Source: Lineus longissimus (lineage: Eukaryota; Nemertea; Pilidiophora; Heteronemertea; Lineidae). Taken from it: a DNA stretch of 64,000 nucleotides. Positions 34,203 to 45,977 of this stretch are shown here, in pieces. The notes beneath the pieces were generated by a model that ran no database searches, was not told where the DNA came from, and was given only the letters and a program-made list of their open reading frames with translations. How positions within the stretch are numbered: the first letter of the stretch is position 1; each line of letters starts with the position of its first letter. The translations under genes and the position numbers were made by a program. The stretch lies in contig NC_088326.1 in the NCBI RefSeq assembly GCF_910592395.1, forward strand, positions 1,865,001-1,929,000, given 5' to 3'.

Positions 34203-34208
34203 TTTATT
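34203..34208 (-). terminator. Candidate poly(A) signal for the 34.7-35.7 kb gene
   Basis: TTTATT on the plus strand gives AATAAA on the minus strand, about 540 nt after the TGA at 34746-34748. Assigned by position only. Confidence 0.3.
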
Positions 34209-34745
34209 TAAGGGGTTTCATTCTAAAACAAACTATAGAGGGTGTTTTATGTCAGAAAAATAACACATCACAGCAGGGAGCAGAGATTTCTGTTGCATCA
34301 ATGTGCGATAACTCTCGCATGGGACACAAATATCCTGGTCGCAGGTGCCACCAATGAGAATTGGTAATTGCTGTGAACTGGGATAATTATTGAACTGGTA
34401 TTACTCACAGACAGCTCGATACTTGCTGGACCAAAAGGTTCAACCTCGTCCCGAACTTTAATAGGATCAGTAGGCCTACATGTACATGTAACATAGATAA
34501 AGCTCCTCTTCGGACGAAGTTGAACACCAGAGATCACATGACTACAGCAGAAATATCACTATCGTCAGACAATAGACGAGGCAAAATATTCTCCCGCGAA
34601 AACTAGGCGCAACATTCACAAACTTCTGAGCTCTAATGTTGATGCTTGTGATATGTGCCGCCGAATCGGTCTCGGTCTCGTTAAAAACAATATCGGCCAT
34701 GTTCGGCGGATTGAGGAATGTCTGTGTGTCATTGTTACCCGTATG

Positions 34746-35666
34746 TCAGCTAATCACCATGCACTGTATCGATTTGATATAACCTTTACCCTCCTCTTCT
34801 GTCCTCCACTCGTGGATTTTGCTCGTGTTTCTTAGTAGTATTCTTTGGCCTTGACTAAGATGACAACTTGCTTGACTGACCTGGAAAGAGATAGAAAGCA
34901 CGGTCAAGATTACCGCCTTGACCTTATGTCATACTCCTCAACGACCTTGAGATTGTGACCTTGGTCCAACAACCTTGAGATCATGACCTTGGTACAGACA
35001 TCTCATCCTCCTTAAGAATGTGACCTTGGTCTATACACATACATGTACTTAATTCGCAACCAACCTTCATGTGCTGACCTTAGGCAGTCAGCTACATGAC
35101 CTTGAGATTGTGACCTTGGTCCAACAACCTTGAGATTGCGACATTGGTCCACAATACTCTTAGTTACCTGGCATCTTTGAGTTGGTGACCTTGGTCAACA
35201 ATTACCACAACACAATATCAAGATAGCTCTCATCTTTAAAGGTACCTCCATTAAAGTGATCGAGCCTATAATTTTTAAACTATCAAATGGCAAATATCTT
35301 ATACTCACAAATGCACTCCAGAGTGTTTCTTCAATCCCCTGAGCTAACAGGAGGTGATTACATAATGCTGCTAGATCATTACGCCCCTTTGTTTCCCCGC
35401 ATTCCCGCTTGGCGGCGCCAAGACCAGGCATGTAGGTGAAGCTCAGCCGGAGGCCATCGACTCTGGAAAAGAAAAAGACGGAAATCGTAATTTTAACTCA
35501 CTGTTCGCGTGTTACTGTTCAAAATTTGATACTGTGCAGCCAAATATTTTTGCTACTCACTTGATATCAGTACATGACCACGTTCTGGATGGAAATAGAC
35601 CAGGTTTGTGTTCGCCACAGGTGACATTGCGCCCAAAGAGGATGGTCGAGCTTGGAAAGGATTTGT
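34746..35666 (-). CDS. 3' part of an unrecognised gene: three in-phase exons
   Basis: Exons 35561-35666, 35309-35462 and 34746-34880. Splice sites: acceptors tttgtag, ttttccag and a pyrimidine-rich tctctttccag; donors gtgagt in both introns. Phases fit exactly and the last exon ends in TGA. The visible 130-residue C-terminus contains ILFGRNVTCGEHKPG, SRTWSCTDIKVDGLRLSF, GETKGRNDLAALCNHLLL and SQGQRILLRNTSKIHEW. It has six cysteines and two N-glycosylation sequons (NVT, NTS), which fits a secreted or extracellular product (inference). I recognise no domain. The upstream exon must end with one nucleotide of a codon and was not found. The last exon could instead use a donor inside GAGGGTAAAGG and continue elsewhere. 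Confidence 0.5.
34915..35195. repeat. Degenerate repeats of CCTTGAGATTGTGACCTTGG
   Basis: In the last visible intron of the unrecognised gene. The block CCTTGAGATTGTGACCTTGG recurs with changes at about 34937, 34970, 35100 and 35130, and isolated TGACCTTGGTC copies occur around them. The core is again the TCAAGGTCA half-site seen after the Vac8-like gene. Confidence 0.75.
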
Positions 35667-35731
35667 CTACAAAGATAAGAAATGAGAAAAGGGTAAAGAA
35701 TTATTATGATTCTTTTAAAAGTTACATAGCA

Positions 35732-35880
35732 AATCGCTCTGAGCTTGGCAGGTGGAGACGACTGTTGTTCATATCACTGTTGTCTGCCTTTTGTAGAATC
35801 TGGGTCAACAATTTCTTCCGTTATCTTCTCGTGTCTTCTTCTGTGCGACATGCCCCTCTCTTTAGTGTCACGGGTCACAA
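35732..35880. mobile_element. MITE family B, left-truncated copy
   Basis: Contains CGCTCTGAGCTTGGCAGGT, TTGTCTGCCTTTTGTAGAAT, GTGCGACATGC and the end CGGGTCACAA, all matching the copy at 44961-45150 in reverse orientation. The left terminal repeat is missing. Confidence 0.65.
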
Positions 35881-36209
35881 TTTGTCTTTGGCCAGGATCT
35901 GACACAATGAAATGGCCAGAGGTTCACCACATTTTTCACAATACAAACAAGAACAGTTCTACGATAATTGTCATTTTCTTCTCTGAAGACTTTCATCGTA
36001 TCACCCACCCGTATATAGAAAAAGATGAGAAAATAGCAAATCCCGCAAACTAGAGCATTAATTCTCAGAAAAGACCAGACAAAGGTTACGGCGAATGACA
36101 AAGGCCTTTGCCTCCGATACAAAGGAGGAGCATTTTGTCCTCATCAAAGTAGATCGTGGGTTTAATCAGGGAACAGCAGCCGCCCAAGACAATGTAATAA
36201 TCCGTCTGA

Positions 36210-37190
36210 TCAGTTAAGGGACAACTTGGGCGGATGATGACCCTGCTGCTGGCCACCCTCCCCCCCCGGAATTGCTGCCGCTTACGGTCTATGATTAGTT
36301 GAAGACCACCTATTACATGCCAGATTGCGGAATAATAAATGGTTATCGTGGTTTTGTAATTGGTATGATCAGCTTCTGTGGCCGACCATTTGCGCACTCT
36401 GTAGTTTCTGCACGACTTGGTAATCTGGTGCCGTTTGCGGAATCTCCTCTGAGGATCATTGAGAACTGACGAGATCTTTTTTTGCCTATTCATATACTGG
36501 TAATTTTGCAGAAGTTGCAAAGGCTGCTGATCTTTCAAACTACAGTGAAACCTCCTTTACCGGACACATCACTTAACAAGACACCCTCTCTATTAGGCTT
36601 ACCGATTTTGGTCCCAATAGGGCGGGTTCGATACCAATAAACTTCTGTAATCAGGACACCTCTCTAATAAGGACAGCATTTGTCAGTCCAAGCGTGTTGC
36701 TACTAGAGAGGATGTCCTGTAATACAATGAAAGTTGGTCAAAGTTACCAACTCTGTTCTGCCTACTCATTTGGCTGCACACAGTGTAACAGTCGGAACAC
36801 TAATTCTTGTTACCCCAAATTTGTGATTAGCTCATCAAAGATTTATCACACAGCGATACTGTGATGTAAAAACACCACAATAACTCAACGAAATAGCGTC
36901 GAGATCCAAAACGCTGCTGTATTTAGCTCCGTCTCGTTTGGTTTATCGTAGTTTTATTGGTCGCTTGAGACGGCCTCCGCACTCGGGGATCGTAGATTAA
37001 TGGTTGGCTGTGATGTTGCATTTCTATTGCCCGTTAGATGTTGGTTTATGATCCGGTAAATCGGTGTAGTTCGTGCTCAGTTACCTTCGAAAGAAAAATT
37101 AGCCCTGCCGAAATCATTCGGTCGACAGTAGAACCTCCCTTAGCGGACACCTCTGCCAGGCGGACACCTCTACATTACGGACACTAATCA
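36210..37190. repeat. Block of MITE remnants (family D and AAGGGACAACTTGGG ends)
   Basis: AAGGGACAACTTGGG at about 36216 matches a motif at 13542. A family D copy occupies 36540-36735 (GTGAAACCTCCTTTACCGG to GAGAGGATGTCCTG). Another family D end is at 37128-37190 (AGTAGAACCTCCCTTAGCGG). The rest shows no gene I can support. Confidence 0.55.
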
Positions 37191-37481
37191 TTTCATACCC
37201 ACAAATAACCCAATCATTCGCACGCATCTTCCCTCTTCCCGTTTCCGGACCAGTTTCATTTTTGGAATTCACTTCCTAACGAGATTCTAAATTGTTCGCA
37301 ACCCAACGAAGACCCATTAAAATGATGAGAGGAGCCATTAAAATGATTAAACTATACAATCTCTCATCAACATCTGCCGACTGCGCAGCAGGCAGCCACA
37401 AGCTTCCCCCAGCCAACCCGGCCTATATATGTCGTGGGCTAGGTCCTGAATATGACTCGGTGACAGCAACCTTTTCCATCT

Positions 37482-37650
37482 CCTAACAGTGACTGGGCGT
37501 AAGACAGGTAGGACATTCGCTGGTGACCTGGGCGTCTCCTGCCTAGACTCCCCGGGCAGCCCATCGCGTACTCCTTAGGGTGAAGAACGAGGTCGGTCCA
37601 CTGCGCCCGGCCCGGAGTGTACTTCTGCCATGCGTTGGCTGGCATCGGAC
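37482..37650 (-). mobile_element. Second copy of the LINE-like element seen at 14.1-14.3 kb
   Basis: CAGTGACTGGGCGTAAGACA and GGTAGGACATTCGCTGG align with 14212-14260. On the minus strand both encode CPTCLTP. This copy has a stop soon after. Confidence 0.5.
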
Positions 37651-37982
37651 GTACAATATGACTGCTTCGTTACAATCTACAATCTCTAAATATGACACTA
37701 CGGTAATTGGAAAAGAGTTTCAAGGACACGTTCCTTCGGTGTTTGTAATGTAATACTAAGGATCGGATGCTGTCCGACTTCATTAATTTCATTAGTTTAT
37801 TTTTCCCTTTGACATGAAATGCACTGAAAATCTGGTGAAAATTGACATTTAGAGGCATGCGGCCGTATGTTCCAAATTTTTAAATTCCGAATTGCGTAAA
37901 TTACCAGTGAGCGGTTCTGAGGTGTCAGAAATGTACACTATTCGTTCAATATTAGATCTATAAACCATATTAGACTATTGTT

Positions 37983-38140
37983 ATGTGAAGTAGGAGGAAA
38001 CCAGCACCCCTCGATGAGGAAACGTACGCATGCTGAGAGAGTCGCCCCTGCCTGACTTTAACATGATTGTATACCTGGAACAACCGGAAATAGAATCGAG
38101 GACATCATAGGTGAGAGGCGTTGATTACTCCGACAACCTA
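37983..38140 (-). mobile_element. SINE family S2, degenerate copy
   Basis: On the minus strand GGCGACTCTCTCAGC, then GGTTTCCTCCTACTTCACAT, match the tails of the copies at 23862-24008 and 42540-42622. The tRNA-like head is decayed. Confidence 0.5.
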
Positions 38141-38835
38141 AGACCTACTTATAACAAGTCCTACATCTTTCGTTAAAAGGCATCACCTGATATCTTGTTT
38201 GTTTCATCAGATGATATATCAAGGTGGAATTGTTTTATTTCTTAGCGAGATCCGTTAACCTTAAAGGTCGTGCTACTCTGATCTTTCAATGATGAGCTGC
38301 CAGTACGACATTGAGAGACAATACGGCTAATTTGCTACGATTTTCTCCACGGATCAGCCTGGCCCTGGGTTCTCTGATCTAAATGCGAGGAAATAACGGG
38401 GTAATTACACGCCAAGATTGCGTTAAACGCTACGTGAAATAGGAGAAGGCAAATTAAGTGTTAGGAGTGGGCTTTCGTTGGTTTTCTTTTATATTTATAA
38501 AGAGCGACAGCTTGCTTCATATAAGCGCTATTGGGTGGCAAGGTGGTCGATTACATGGAAAATCTGACTCGATCAAACCAGAAAAAGTGGCAACTTCTTA
38601 CAAAAGCTACGTTTTCTGACAAAAAGTTATCGCTTTGTGCCATAAGGTTTTGATCATGAGAATTAAGGTATACTTTCCAAAGATGTGAGGTCTTTTTATG
38701 TTATGGAGAACCTCGTTCTGTGTGATTAGTATTATTGGAGGGGTGGAGTAACAGGATCTGTCTATTAATGAAGCTAACATAAAAACGCATTTACGTTATA
38801 GCTTCCTTATTGGATACAGTGGGACTAGGCTGGTG

Positions 38836-38920
38836 CAGAAGGGTTAACGCGGCCAACTTTGGTTGACTAATATGCACGGTAAGGACACTTGGTCGTGTTT
38901 GATTCACTACTAAATATATT
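38836..38920 (+). mobile_element. Possible tRNA-derived SINE head
   Basis: GGTGCAGAAGGGTTAACGCG is box A-like and GTGTTTGATTCACT about 45 bp later is box B-like. No SINE body was recognised after it. Confidence 0.35.
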
Positions 38921-40110
38921 CCTCGTACAAACGTGAATTGTTCTGACGTAGTTTGAGATGGGAGAGACCCCTAGTGGCGGCTTTGTGTTACTATAACTGC
39001 GCTATTACCCATGCTGCTTTGCAATGTCGACATTTCAATTTTTGACGAGATTGATCTATAATATTTATAACGGGACATCGGGACAAGTTCCCCCTTCTCC
39101 CTCCCCTTTGCTTCCGTAAACAATGTAGTTTTTTATCCAGCAAAACCTAGGTTAAACTCACTATGCATTGGCAGTATATGCACTATAGATAACTCGGGCA
39201 AAGCTACGTTGGAACAGACATCAGCCCGCTTCTTAAGTTCTTTTCAAAGCATGTTGGGTCATATTCACTGTACATTCGCAGCACAACATTAGTAAAGAAC
39301 TCAGGCAATCTCAGCTTGAAACAGACAACGACATGCAAAAGCCGAATTAAGATTTACCCATTACTGTCTTAGTGACTGAGTCATTCTTATAGAGCTTACT
39401 CTAATTGGCGCTTAGAGTCATGTCCTCCTGTCAGGAGCAGGGACGCTGCCGTTGAGCCGACTTAAGAAAAGCTACCATCCGAGTGACATATTTATTCCAA
39501 GGGCAGACCGGCACAATTGTATCTTTTTTACCATAAGAACACAAATGATAGCTGAATAACATTTTCTGAAAGGAGTCTTTTCCAAGCATGCAAATACGGT
39601 AAAAGGCATGCACCCTTGCTTAGAATTTGAAAATTGAACTTGAATTTGAAAGTCCCAAGGCAGAGTTAATATCTTGTTCTTCAAAACTGAAAAAAACCCA
39701 GTTTACTCTGATGCCGAACGGCAGTTGTGTGTGTGTCATGATTTTTATAAAAACAACCGCCAACAAAATCAACAGATGGCGTTGGACTCTCAGCGCTTAG
39801 AGCGCTTGAAGATGAATCGGATTTAGTCCTATAGAAGTCTCATCATCATCTCATTGGTCTCTTGATCTTCTTCACCAACCATAGAGAAAATAATCCAAAA
39901 TTATCCGAGTCATCTTTTAATGGCGACAAAATTGCCTTTCGCGACGGAGGATGCAACTGAAGGAGACGCTATTATCGATCATTACTACCGGAGGAGTCGG
40001 ATACCCCCTTTGATTTAGTTTCCTCTATCGCCATTTTGTATAGCTTCAATCTCCCCGACCTTTGGATGGATTTTATTTGGTTGCAGGCATGAGTGTCAGA
40101 TCTCTGACTG

Positions 40111-40330
40111 TGCTATTTAGCAATATGTCGGCCGGAAAGGAGTAACATTTTGACCAGGATGTCATCATTTAGCTCCACGGGTATGAGAAACAAGAAGATA
40201 TTTTAAAGTTTAGTGCTATTTAGTGATATTCTCAGATATTCGGCCGGAAATGAGCGACATTTTGACCAGGATGACATCGTTTAGCTGCATGGGGATGAGA
40301 AATAAGGAGATATATAAAGTTGAGAACTAT
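40111..40330 (+). repeat. Two-unit tandem duplication, ~103 bp period
   Basis: Both units start TGCTATTTAG and carry CGGCCGGAAA, ACATTTTGACCAGGATG and ATGAGAAA. Unit 1 starts at 40111 and unit 2 at 40214. Divergence is about 15-20% by eye. Confidence 0.75.
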
Positions 40331-42539
40331 TTTAGAATTCGTGTCATCACTTGATAGAGAGACTTCGCCCGCCCCTACCTCGAATTAGACATGGAAGGGA
40401 CAAACCACATCTTTTGCCACAATGAGGCAAAATGCGGCCAACATGAGTAAATAACTAGCTTCAGGGGCATATTTGCCTCTAGTTTCAGAAGCTGTCTAGT
40501 CTGAAAACCTGATTTTCCTGCTGAGCAGAAAAACTGATATTGGCAATGACAATCCAACAAAAACCCTTGTTCCTAAAACTGATTTCATCATTGATACGTG
40601 TTGCAATTCGACAACCGCTACGAGACAATAGCTCTATCCTGGGGGTTATTCTCGAAGAAGAATAAGCTGCGCTGTACGTTCTCTTTAGAGCTGACACGCC
40701 TAGGAATGAACCTTTTGATACAACAGACGGAATTGATTAATAAATTTAGCACAAAACTTGCAAATTAAAGTTGTCGTTTTACTCAGAAAAGCAATTCACG
40801 AAGTTGTTTCTCTTGTGAGTGAGTTGTCATGGTGTTGCACAATTCATAAAACGTTCAAAACGATTTCCCAGGTGACGACATTTTAATTTCAAATATTGTG
40901 AAAAAAAGTCGACGAACGCGGCTCTAAAGAGATCCGAAGCTTTTATCTTAATTCGTAGAAGGAAATGTCGTAACCCAGGAAATCATCTGAAAGATCCATT
41001 AACTGTGACTCCTTGTAATTACTTCTTAAAGGCCAGCCCTGTTCGTTCAAAAGTTTAAAATGTGAATTTGAAATTTACTTCAAAAAATTTGTCCAAAATA
41101 GCTACAGCGAGGTCGCGTACTTGTCACAACTAGTGGTTTTCGATCCTGTCGTTGCTAGCCGGTCGCAGCCAACCATGTGGCCGTGCACGAATTGAGCACA
41201 GTAAGTTTCGACACGTACGAAGCAGTATCCTTTTCTACTGAGACGGGAGATTGCGTCTTGTGACGGTGGCAAAGATGACGGGTCACAACCAATCATTGAT
41301 CATCCCCCTGAGATTCCGGTTTTCGATACTCCTATCTCGTGTTCAATTTGAAATATCGAGAGGCGGGGTAGGCCTTTATCAAAAACCACTGGTGCCAGGA
41401 AGTTGATCCCGGCATCATGCTGAAACCTTTGCTGGTTGCACTCTGAATGACGCTGACCAAGCCGCAACACGACATTCCACATTCGGCAGGCAAGCTAGGA
41501 TCCCTCAACGGCAAGTTTTCGCCAAAACGAGCTATTTGACCGGACTCCAACCGATTCCATACATTTCCACCAAACCCGTGACCAGTTTCAAGACCCGCGT
41601 GCTCGACGTACATAACGACAAAGCCTCTCATTGGCCAATGGGGATTCAGCAATCATCGTAAATTCCCTCAACCCGCTGTGAAAATACTGAGCACTGCCCG
41701 ATATTAACAGCACTGCTCAGAATACAGCCACTCCCAATGGGAATTTGATCGATAAACCCATTTCCTTGACTGGCATGAAGGAAGACACCGGTTGCATTTT
41801 GTCGCAGCGCATTAATCTTTTTATCTTATTGATGGGAGATATTGGTTATGTCACGTAACACCAGTTTTTTCAGTGGATGGCAATCTCATCCGTTCTGTAG
41901 TGGTTGCTGACCCTGTGACCTAGTTTGTGAAACCCATCAATATCCCCTTTACCTCATCAAAGGCAACGACAAAGATCATCTAACTCCCCTTGAGACTCAC
42001 GATATCATATTTAATTCGGAAACGAAGCCTAAGAAATGACCCGTATCTTCTTACTCCCCCCCTTCAAGTAACCAATCATATCCTATGTATATGAAGCCAA
42101 AGGAGTGTACATTTACTCTAAATCACGTTTGGTCGTTACGGCGTGTTCGGCCTTCGCATCAAGTTGCAATTTTCCTGGGCAATAACACCAATGCGCTGAA
42201 TCAATCAGGAAACTGCTGAAAAACAATAGCCAATCAGTGAGCTAGTATAAAAATTCAAATTGTCATCGAGGCGCGGTTGTATTGAAACATATTTCCCAAT
42301 ATGCACCTGGAAGTTGTAATCGGTAGACGGTAATGGAACGGAACAAATATCGGAAATCTTTGACAGGAAAGGCAGTGATGGACGCTCTGTATTTTTCTAG
42401 TAAGCGTCAATGAGGCTAACAGGATGTGCGGAAATGCTGATTTTTTTCAGAGGGATGTGCGCAGTTTGTGGTTGCCACTTTAATGGAGGGCTTACGCCGG
42501 CAAGAAATTACAGTCAGACAAAAATTAATCTGAAAATCC

Positions 42540-42622
42540 CACTCTTGTGAAAGAGAGGGCGACTCTCTTCAACAGTGTAGGTTTCCTCCGGGGTCTCCGG
42601 TTTCCTTCTAGTTACATTACAA
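42540..42622 (+). mobile_element. SINE family S2, 3' fragment
   Basis: GAGAGGGCGACTCTCTTC followed by GGGGTCTCCGGTTTCCTTCT and GTTACATTACAA. This is the tail shared with 23862-24008 and 37983-38140. Confidence 0.65.
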
Positions 42623-43918
42623 TCGTCCTGTATTGTTTACAGAGCAAACAATGTCCGAGTTGACGCTCAGCCCTCACCTCAATATTTTTTCTAATTTTCT
42701 GTAGAGCTCAAAAATTTATTCAGTTAGATTCTGTAATGGTTTTAAACATCCATTATATCATGCACTCTCGCCAGAAAAGTAATCTCTCTCTGTTCCCGGG
42801 CACTGCAAATATTAAAATATTAATAACCCGGTGGGTTTCTAAAACAGATTGAGATGGCTGAGAAAACAGAACGTGATTGAATGACATTTGCGGGAACCTA
42901 CAAAAAATTTCAATCAAAATCCTCCATGCAACTGTAGAATATGCACACAAGACACTCTAGTTACAAAATCGATGAAAATCGATGCTTCAGCAGAGCAACA
43001 CTATAGACGAAAAGTCACAGAATATTACAATGTATGTGCATATCATTTACAACACTGTTCAGATTTTGTTTCCTGAGCCACTGGTAGATATACACGGAAC
43101 ATGACTGGCCTCGGCCTTTAAAGGGGTACGCCGTGTCCAGGAAAATAGAAATGCAATGGAATGCACTATGCCGTAGTGCAATTATTATGCACGCGTCATT
43201 GCTGTGACTTGGTGACGCAATATTGGAGTTTTTCAAATTTATTATAAAGTTCAAATCTTTAAAGATCGGCGTTGGTCTTTTATGAAAACACTCATTGAGA
43301 ATGGGAAGCATAATATATGTTAGACAGACTGAATAGCTTCTAATCTAAAAAAATCTCTTCCCTGAAAACAAATCCCTTCTTGTTCTAGTTTATCGCTTTG
43401 ATTAAGCTTTTCCCAGCACCCCCAGGATCAAAAACTGGAGCATAAATACCCTCCCGACATGAAATTATGAGAAAATGAAATCCCCACTGTATTCCCGTAG
43501 GAAAACGACGCACGTAATACCCATACATCATAAATGGACGTGTCGGAGCCAAAATGGATAGCTATCGCACAAATCATACAAATTGCCTAGCACTCTGGAT
43601 TTTGGCCACTTTTTCACTTCAAATTGGCATGGCGTTTATTTGGCGGAATATTTGCGACTTTGAGACGCCTGTATTGTTACTGTGCAGTAAACATGTGCCC
43701 GCCACCAGTAGCCTAAATGCATTGTACACTTTATACATGCTTCCCGAAATTGGTGGCTTGCATTGGAACTAACTTTTTCCCCCTTGACGGTCATTAAAGG
43801 CATTCAAGTGTGTTGGTCAACCATGACTATCTCCTTTGTCCCTCCACCATATGGCCTAGTTTCCCCTTTATATGACATCACTATTTCGGACACTCAGCGC
43901 CCCATTTCTGGAAAGGTG

Positions 43919-44144
43919 TATAGAGTTCACGTTTTCACATGTAACGTGTCACAATTCACTTTTCAAGCGTGATATGAAGAACGAACAAGTCATTTCCAAA
44001 GAGCGGGCTCCATACGATTCACGATGTCACTTTTCACCCTCACGTCGTGTTTTCAAGCCTAATTTAGTCACTTGTCGTAAATCACTTGTCACAAGTTAAA
44101 ACTTGTGACAAGTGAATCATGACAAGTGACAACGTGAATCTATA
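43919..44144. mobile_element. MITE family C, copy 1 (226 bp)
   Basis: Terminal inverted repeats TATAGAGTTCACGTTTTCAC and GTGACAACGTGAATCTATA. Internal blocks CATTTCCAAAGAGCGGGCT and GATTCACGATGTCACTTTTC recur at 57722-57918 (inverted) and 61552-61712 (same orientation). The interior also has CACTTGTCACAAGTT palindromes. Confidence 0.88.
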
Positions 44145-44218
44145 ATACCTCCATTTTCCCACCTTTCAAACAATGCAATGACATTGCTCAGTTCCCAGAA
44201 AATAAACGCACATCAATT

Positions 44219-44236
44219 GGGGGGGGGGGGGGGGGG
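44219..44236 (+). repeat. Poly-G run, 18 bp
   Basis: Eighteen consecutive G residues. Length may be an assembly or sequencing approximation. Confidence 0.9.
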
Positions 44237-44767
44237 CTACGCTGGAAGTTCAGTATGCCATTTTCCCACATCTCTGCACACGTATGAAGGACACGTGTTT
44301 CCCACAGGAATCAAGTAGGCCCTTGTACTCATGATCGCACTCAAGTAGTCGCCATGTGCGGCAACAATAGGAACATCGCATTACCCAAGATGCACCTGTA
44401 GATCAAGTACTTTCAAATTGTAGCCGGAAGGTTCAAGAGGTACACGCTGCCATACACATGCCGTAGTTGCAGTAATAATCCATGGGAATTTGCTGAATTT
44501 TGGTATTTTAGGATTTGTATATATCTCTACACAACGGGATTGCTGAAATATTTAGTCAGTACGCATTTACACAATTTCAAATTTTCAAATTCAGATTCGC
44601 AGGTTTACATGGCAGCTGTTGGTTGGAACTAGGGGATATGAGGTTGTGAATTTACAGAAATAGGAAAGGTATATCGGGTAATGCATCAATGTTTCTTTCT
44701 TATTTCGCACCAATTGGTACCCTGAGCGTTGTCAAACAATCGAAGAGTGCTTTACAAATGTATCGTA

Positions 44768-44960
44768 AACCGTCACAGCAAAATCTAGCGCAAATCGTAC
44801 AGAAGATGAGCCTATGTAACATCAGGAGATATTGGAAGGAATTGACGTACTCAGATTTCGCACAAGGCGGGCAAACGTGAAACAAACAATCTGCATACCC
44901 GTCTTAACCTGCCAAGGTCAAAGCAGCATGTAAAATGGTTATGCTGCGACAGACCACATA
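44768..44960. mobile_element. MITE family B, copy directly abutting a second copy
   Basis: CGTCACAGCAAAATCTAGCG at the left and ATGCTGCGACAGACCACA at the right form a decayed inverted repeat. Internal CAGAAGATGAGCCTATGTAA matches the neighbouring element. It ends exactly where the next begins. Confidence 0.7.
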
Positions 44961-45150
44961 TGTGACCCGTTCCAGCAAAACCAGGCGCATGTCGCACAGA
45001 AGATGAGCCTAAATGACACCAGGAGATAATGGAAGAAATTGATGTGCTCATATTTCACAAAAGGCAGACAATAGAGAATTGATCAAACAGTCCGTCTCAA
45101 GCTGCCAAGCTCAGAGCGACATGCGCCTGGTTTTGCTGTGACGGGTCACA
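44961..45150. mobile_element. MITE family B, best preserved copy (190 bp)
   Basis: Ends TGTGACCCGT and ACGGGTCACA. The arms carry CAGCAAAACCAGGCGCATGT and its reverse complement ATGCGCCTGGTTTTGCTG. The terminal TGTGACCCG and AGGCG motifs are shared with family A, suggesting related transposases. Confidence 0.88.
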
Positions 45151-45164
45151 ATATTGATTATTAT

Positions 45165-45454
45165 CAACAATACGTGAAAATGTGCAATTAGATGATGTTA
45201 TAAAGGTGTGGAGCGAATACTGCTTGCAGACAAAAGACAATTTGGAGGAGGAAGAAATACAAGTGACACAAGAGGAATCGGTAGAGGAAGCTTGGCTACA
45301 CTCCACTTCCACAACCCATACAAACACGAGTAGGATGCTAGAATTACCCGCCAGTGGGAAACAGGACTCACAAGTCCCACTCAAACAAGGCACAATTGCC
45401 TCGTTTATTCAAGACATGGTTGTCCATACGTATTCATTAGAAACTCTGCCATGA
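45165..45454 (+). pseudogene. Candidate transposase C-terminal remnant
   Basis: An open frame starts just after the family B element and runs to TGA at 45452-45454. It reads VQLDDVIKVWSEYCLQT, an acidic stretch (NLEEEEIQVTQEESVEE), and near the end PLKQGTIASFIQDM. An acidic tail followed by a K-Q-x-x-I-x-S/D-F-I/F motif is common at the end of pogo- or jerky-type DDE transposases (from memory). It is unusually codon-like for this region but too short to assign. It could equally be an exon of an unknown gene. Confidence 0.3.
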
Positions 45455-45977
45455 AAGCACGGTGTCCAATCGATGAATATACTGGTGACGGGCCACAACA
45501 GACTCGCCCGAATCCGTCTCTATCTCAAACCGTTTTATAGGGGTATTATGCATCAGTTCTCCTAAAACTTTATTGGAAAAACCGAGAAACTATCTTTCTT
45601 TACTGGAAAATCAGAAAGAAAGTGATAAAATTCGTGAAAATCAAAATTTTTTCATATATATTATTTTCGGGAACGTAAAACATGGTGGTGTGAAAATGTT
45701 GCTGTTCACAGTATAGAAGAAAAGAATTGTCTTCGGCAGCAGTTGTCATGGAATCAGCACGACGTCACACAGAATAACCCGACGACAATGGTGACTGGCC
45801 ACTCTCGAGATGCTGTCCAAAAACTGTCCTTAGCCCATTGGCAACATGAAGCAATCGGGTTCCCTTTCTTACCCATTGTCATTTCCATGTCATCATGCAT
45901 CGGTACACAAAAAAGGCAACTAGAATTACTAAGACACAAAAGATTTCTGCCATGTTCATAAAGTTCTATCTCGCCGA

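Larger units (their letters stand above)
38921..43918. other. Intergenic, no supported gene
   Basis: Contains a two-unit tandem duplication at 40111-40330 and a SINE tail at 42540-42622. A CpG-richer stretch at about 41100-41650 has two overlapping minus-strand open frames (106 and 60 codons) without recognisable domains or a convincing splice pattern. Confidence 0.4.

Noticed and set aside
34298-34537. Possible extra exon (VRDEVEPFGPASIELS frame before a gtgagt donor)
   Set aside because: It lies beyond the stop codon of the unrecognised gene and its acceptor phase does not fit any listed exon.
36086-36538. 150-codon minus-strand open frame
   Set aside because: Much of it overlaps MITE-like sequence (AAGGGACAACTTGGG end, poly-C stretch); no domain, and codon usage and splice context do not support a gene.
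41100-41652. CpG-richer segment with two overlapping minus-strand frames (106 and 60 codons)
   Set aside because: No domain, and the two frames overlap out of phase without a splice solution; left as unexplained sequence.
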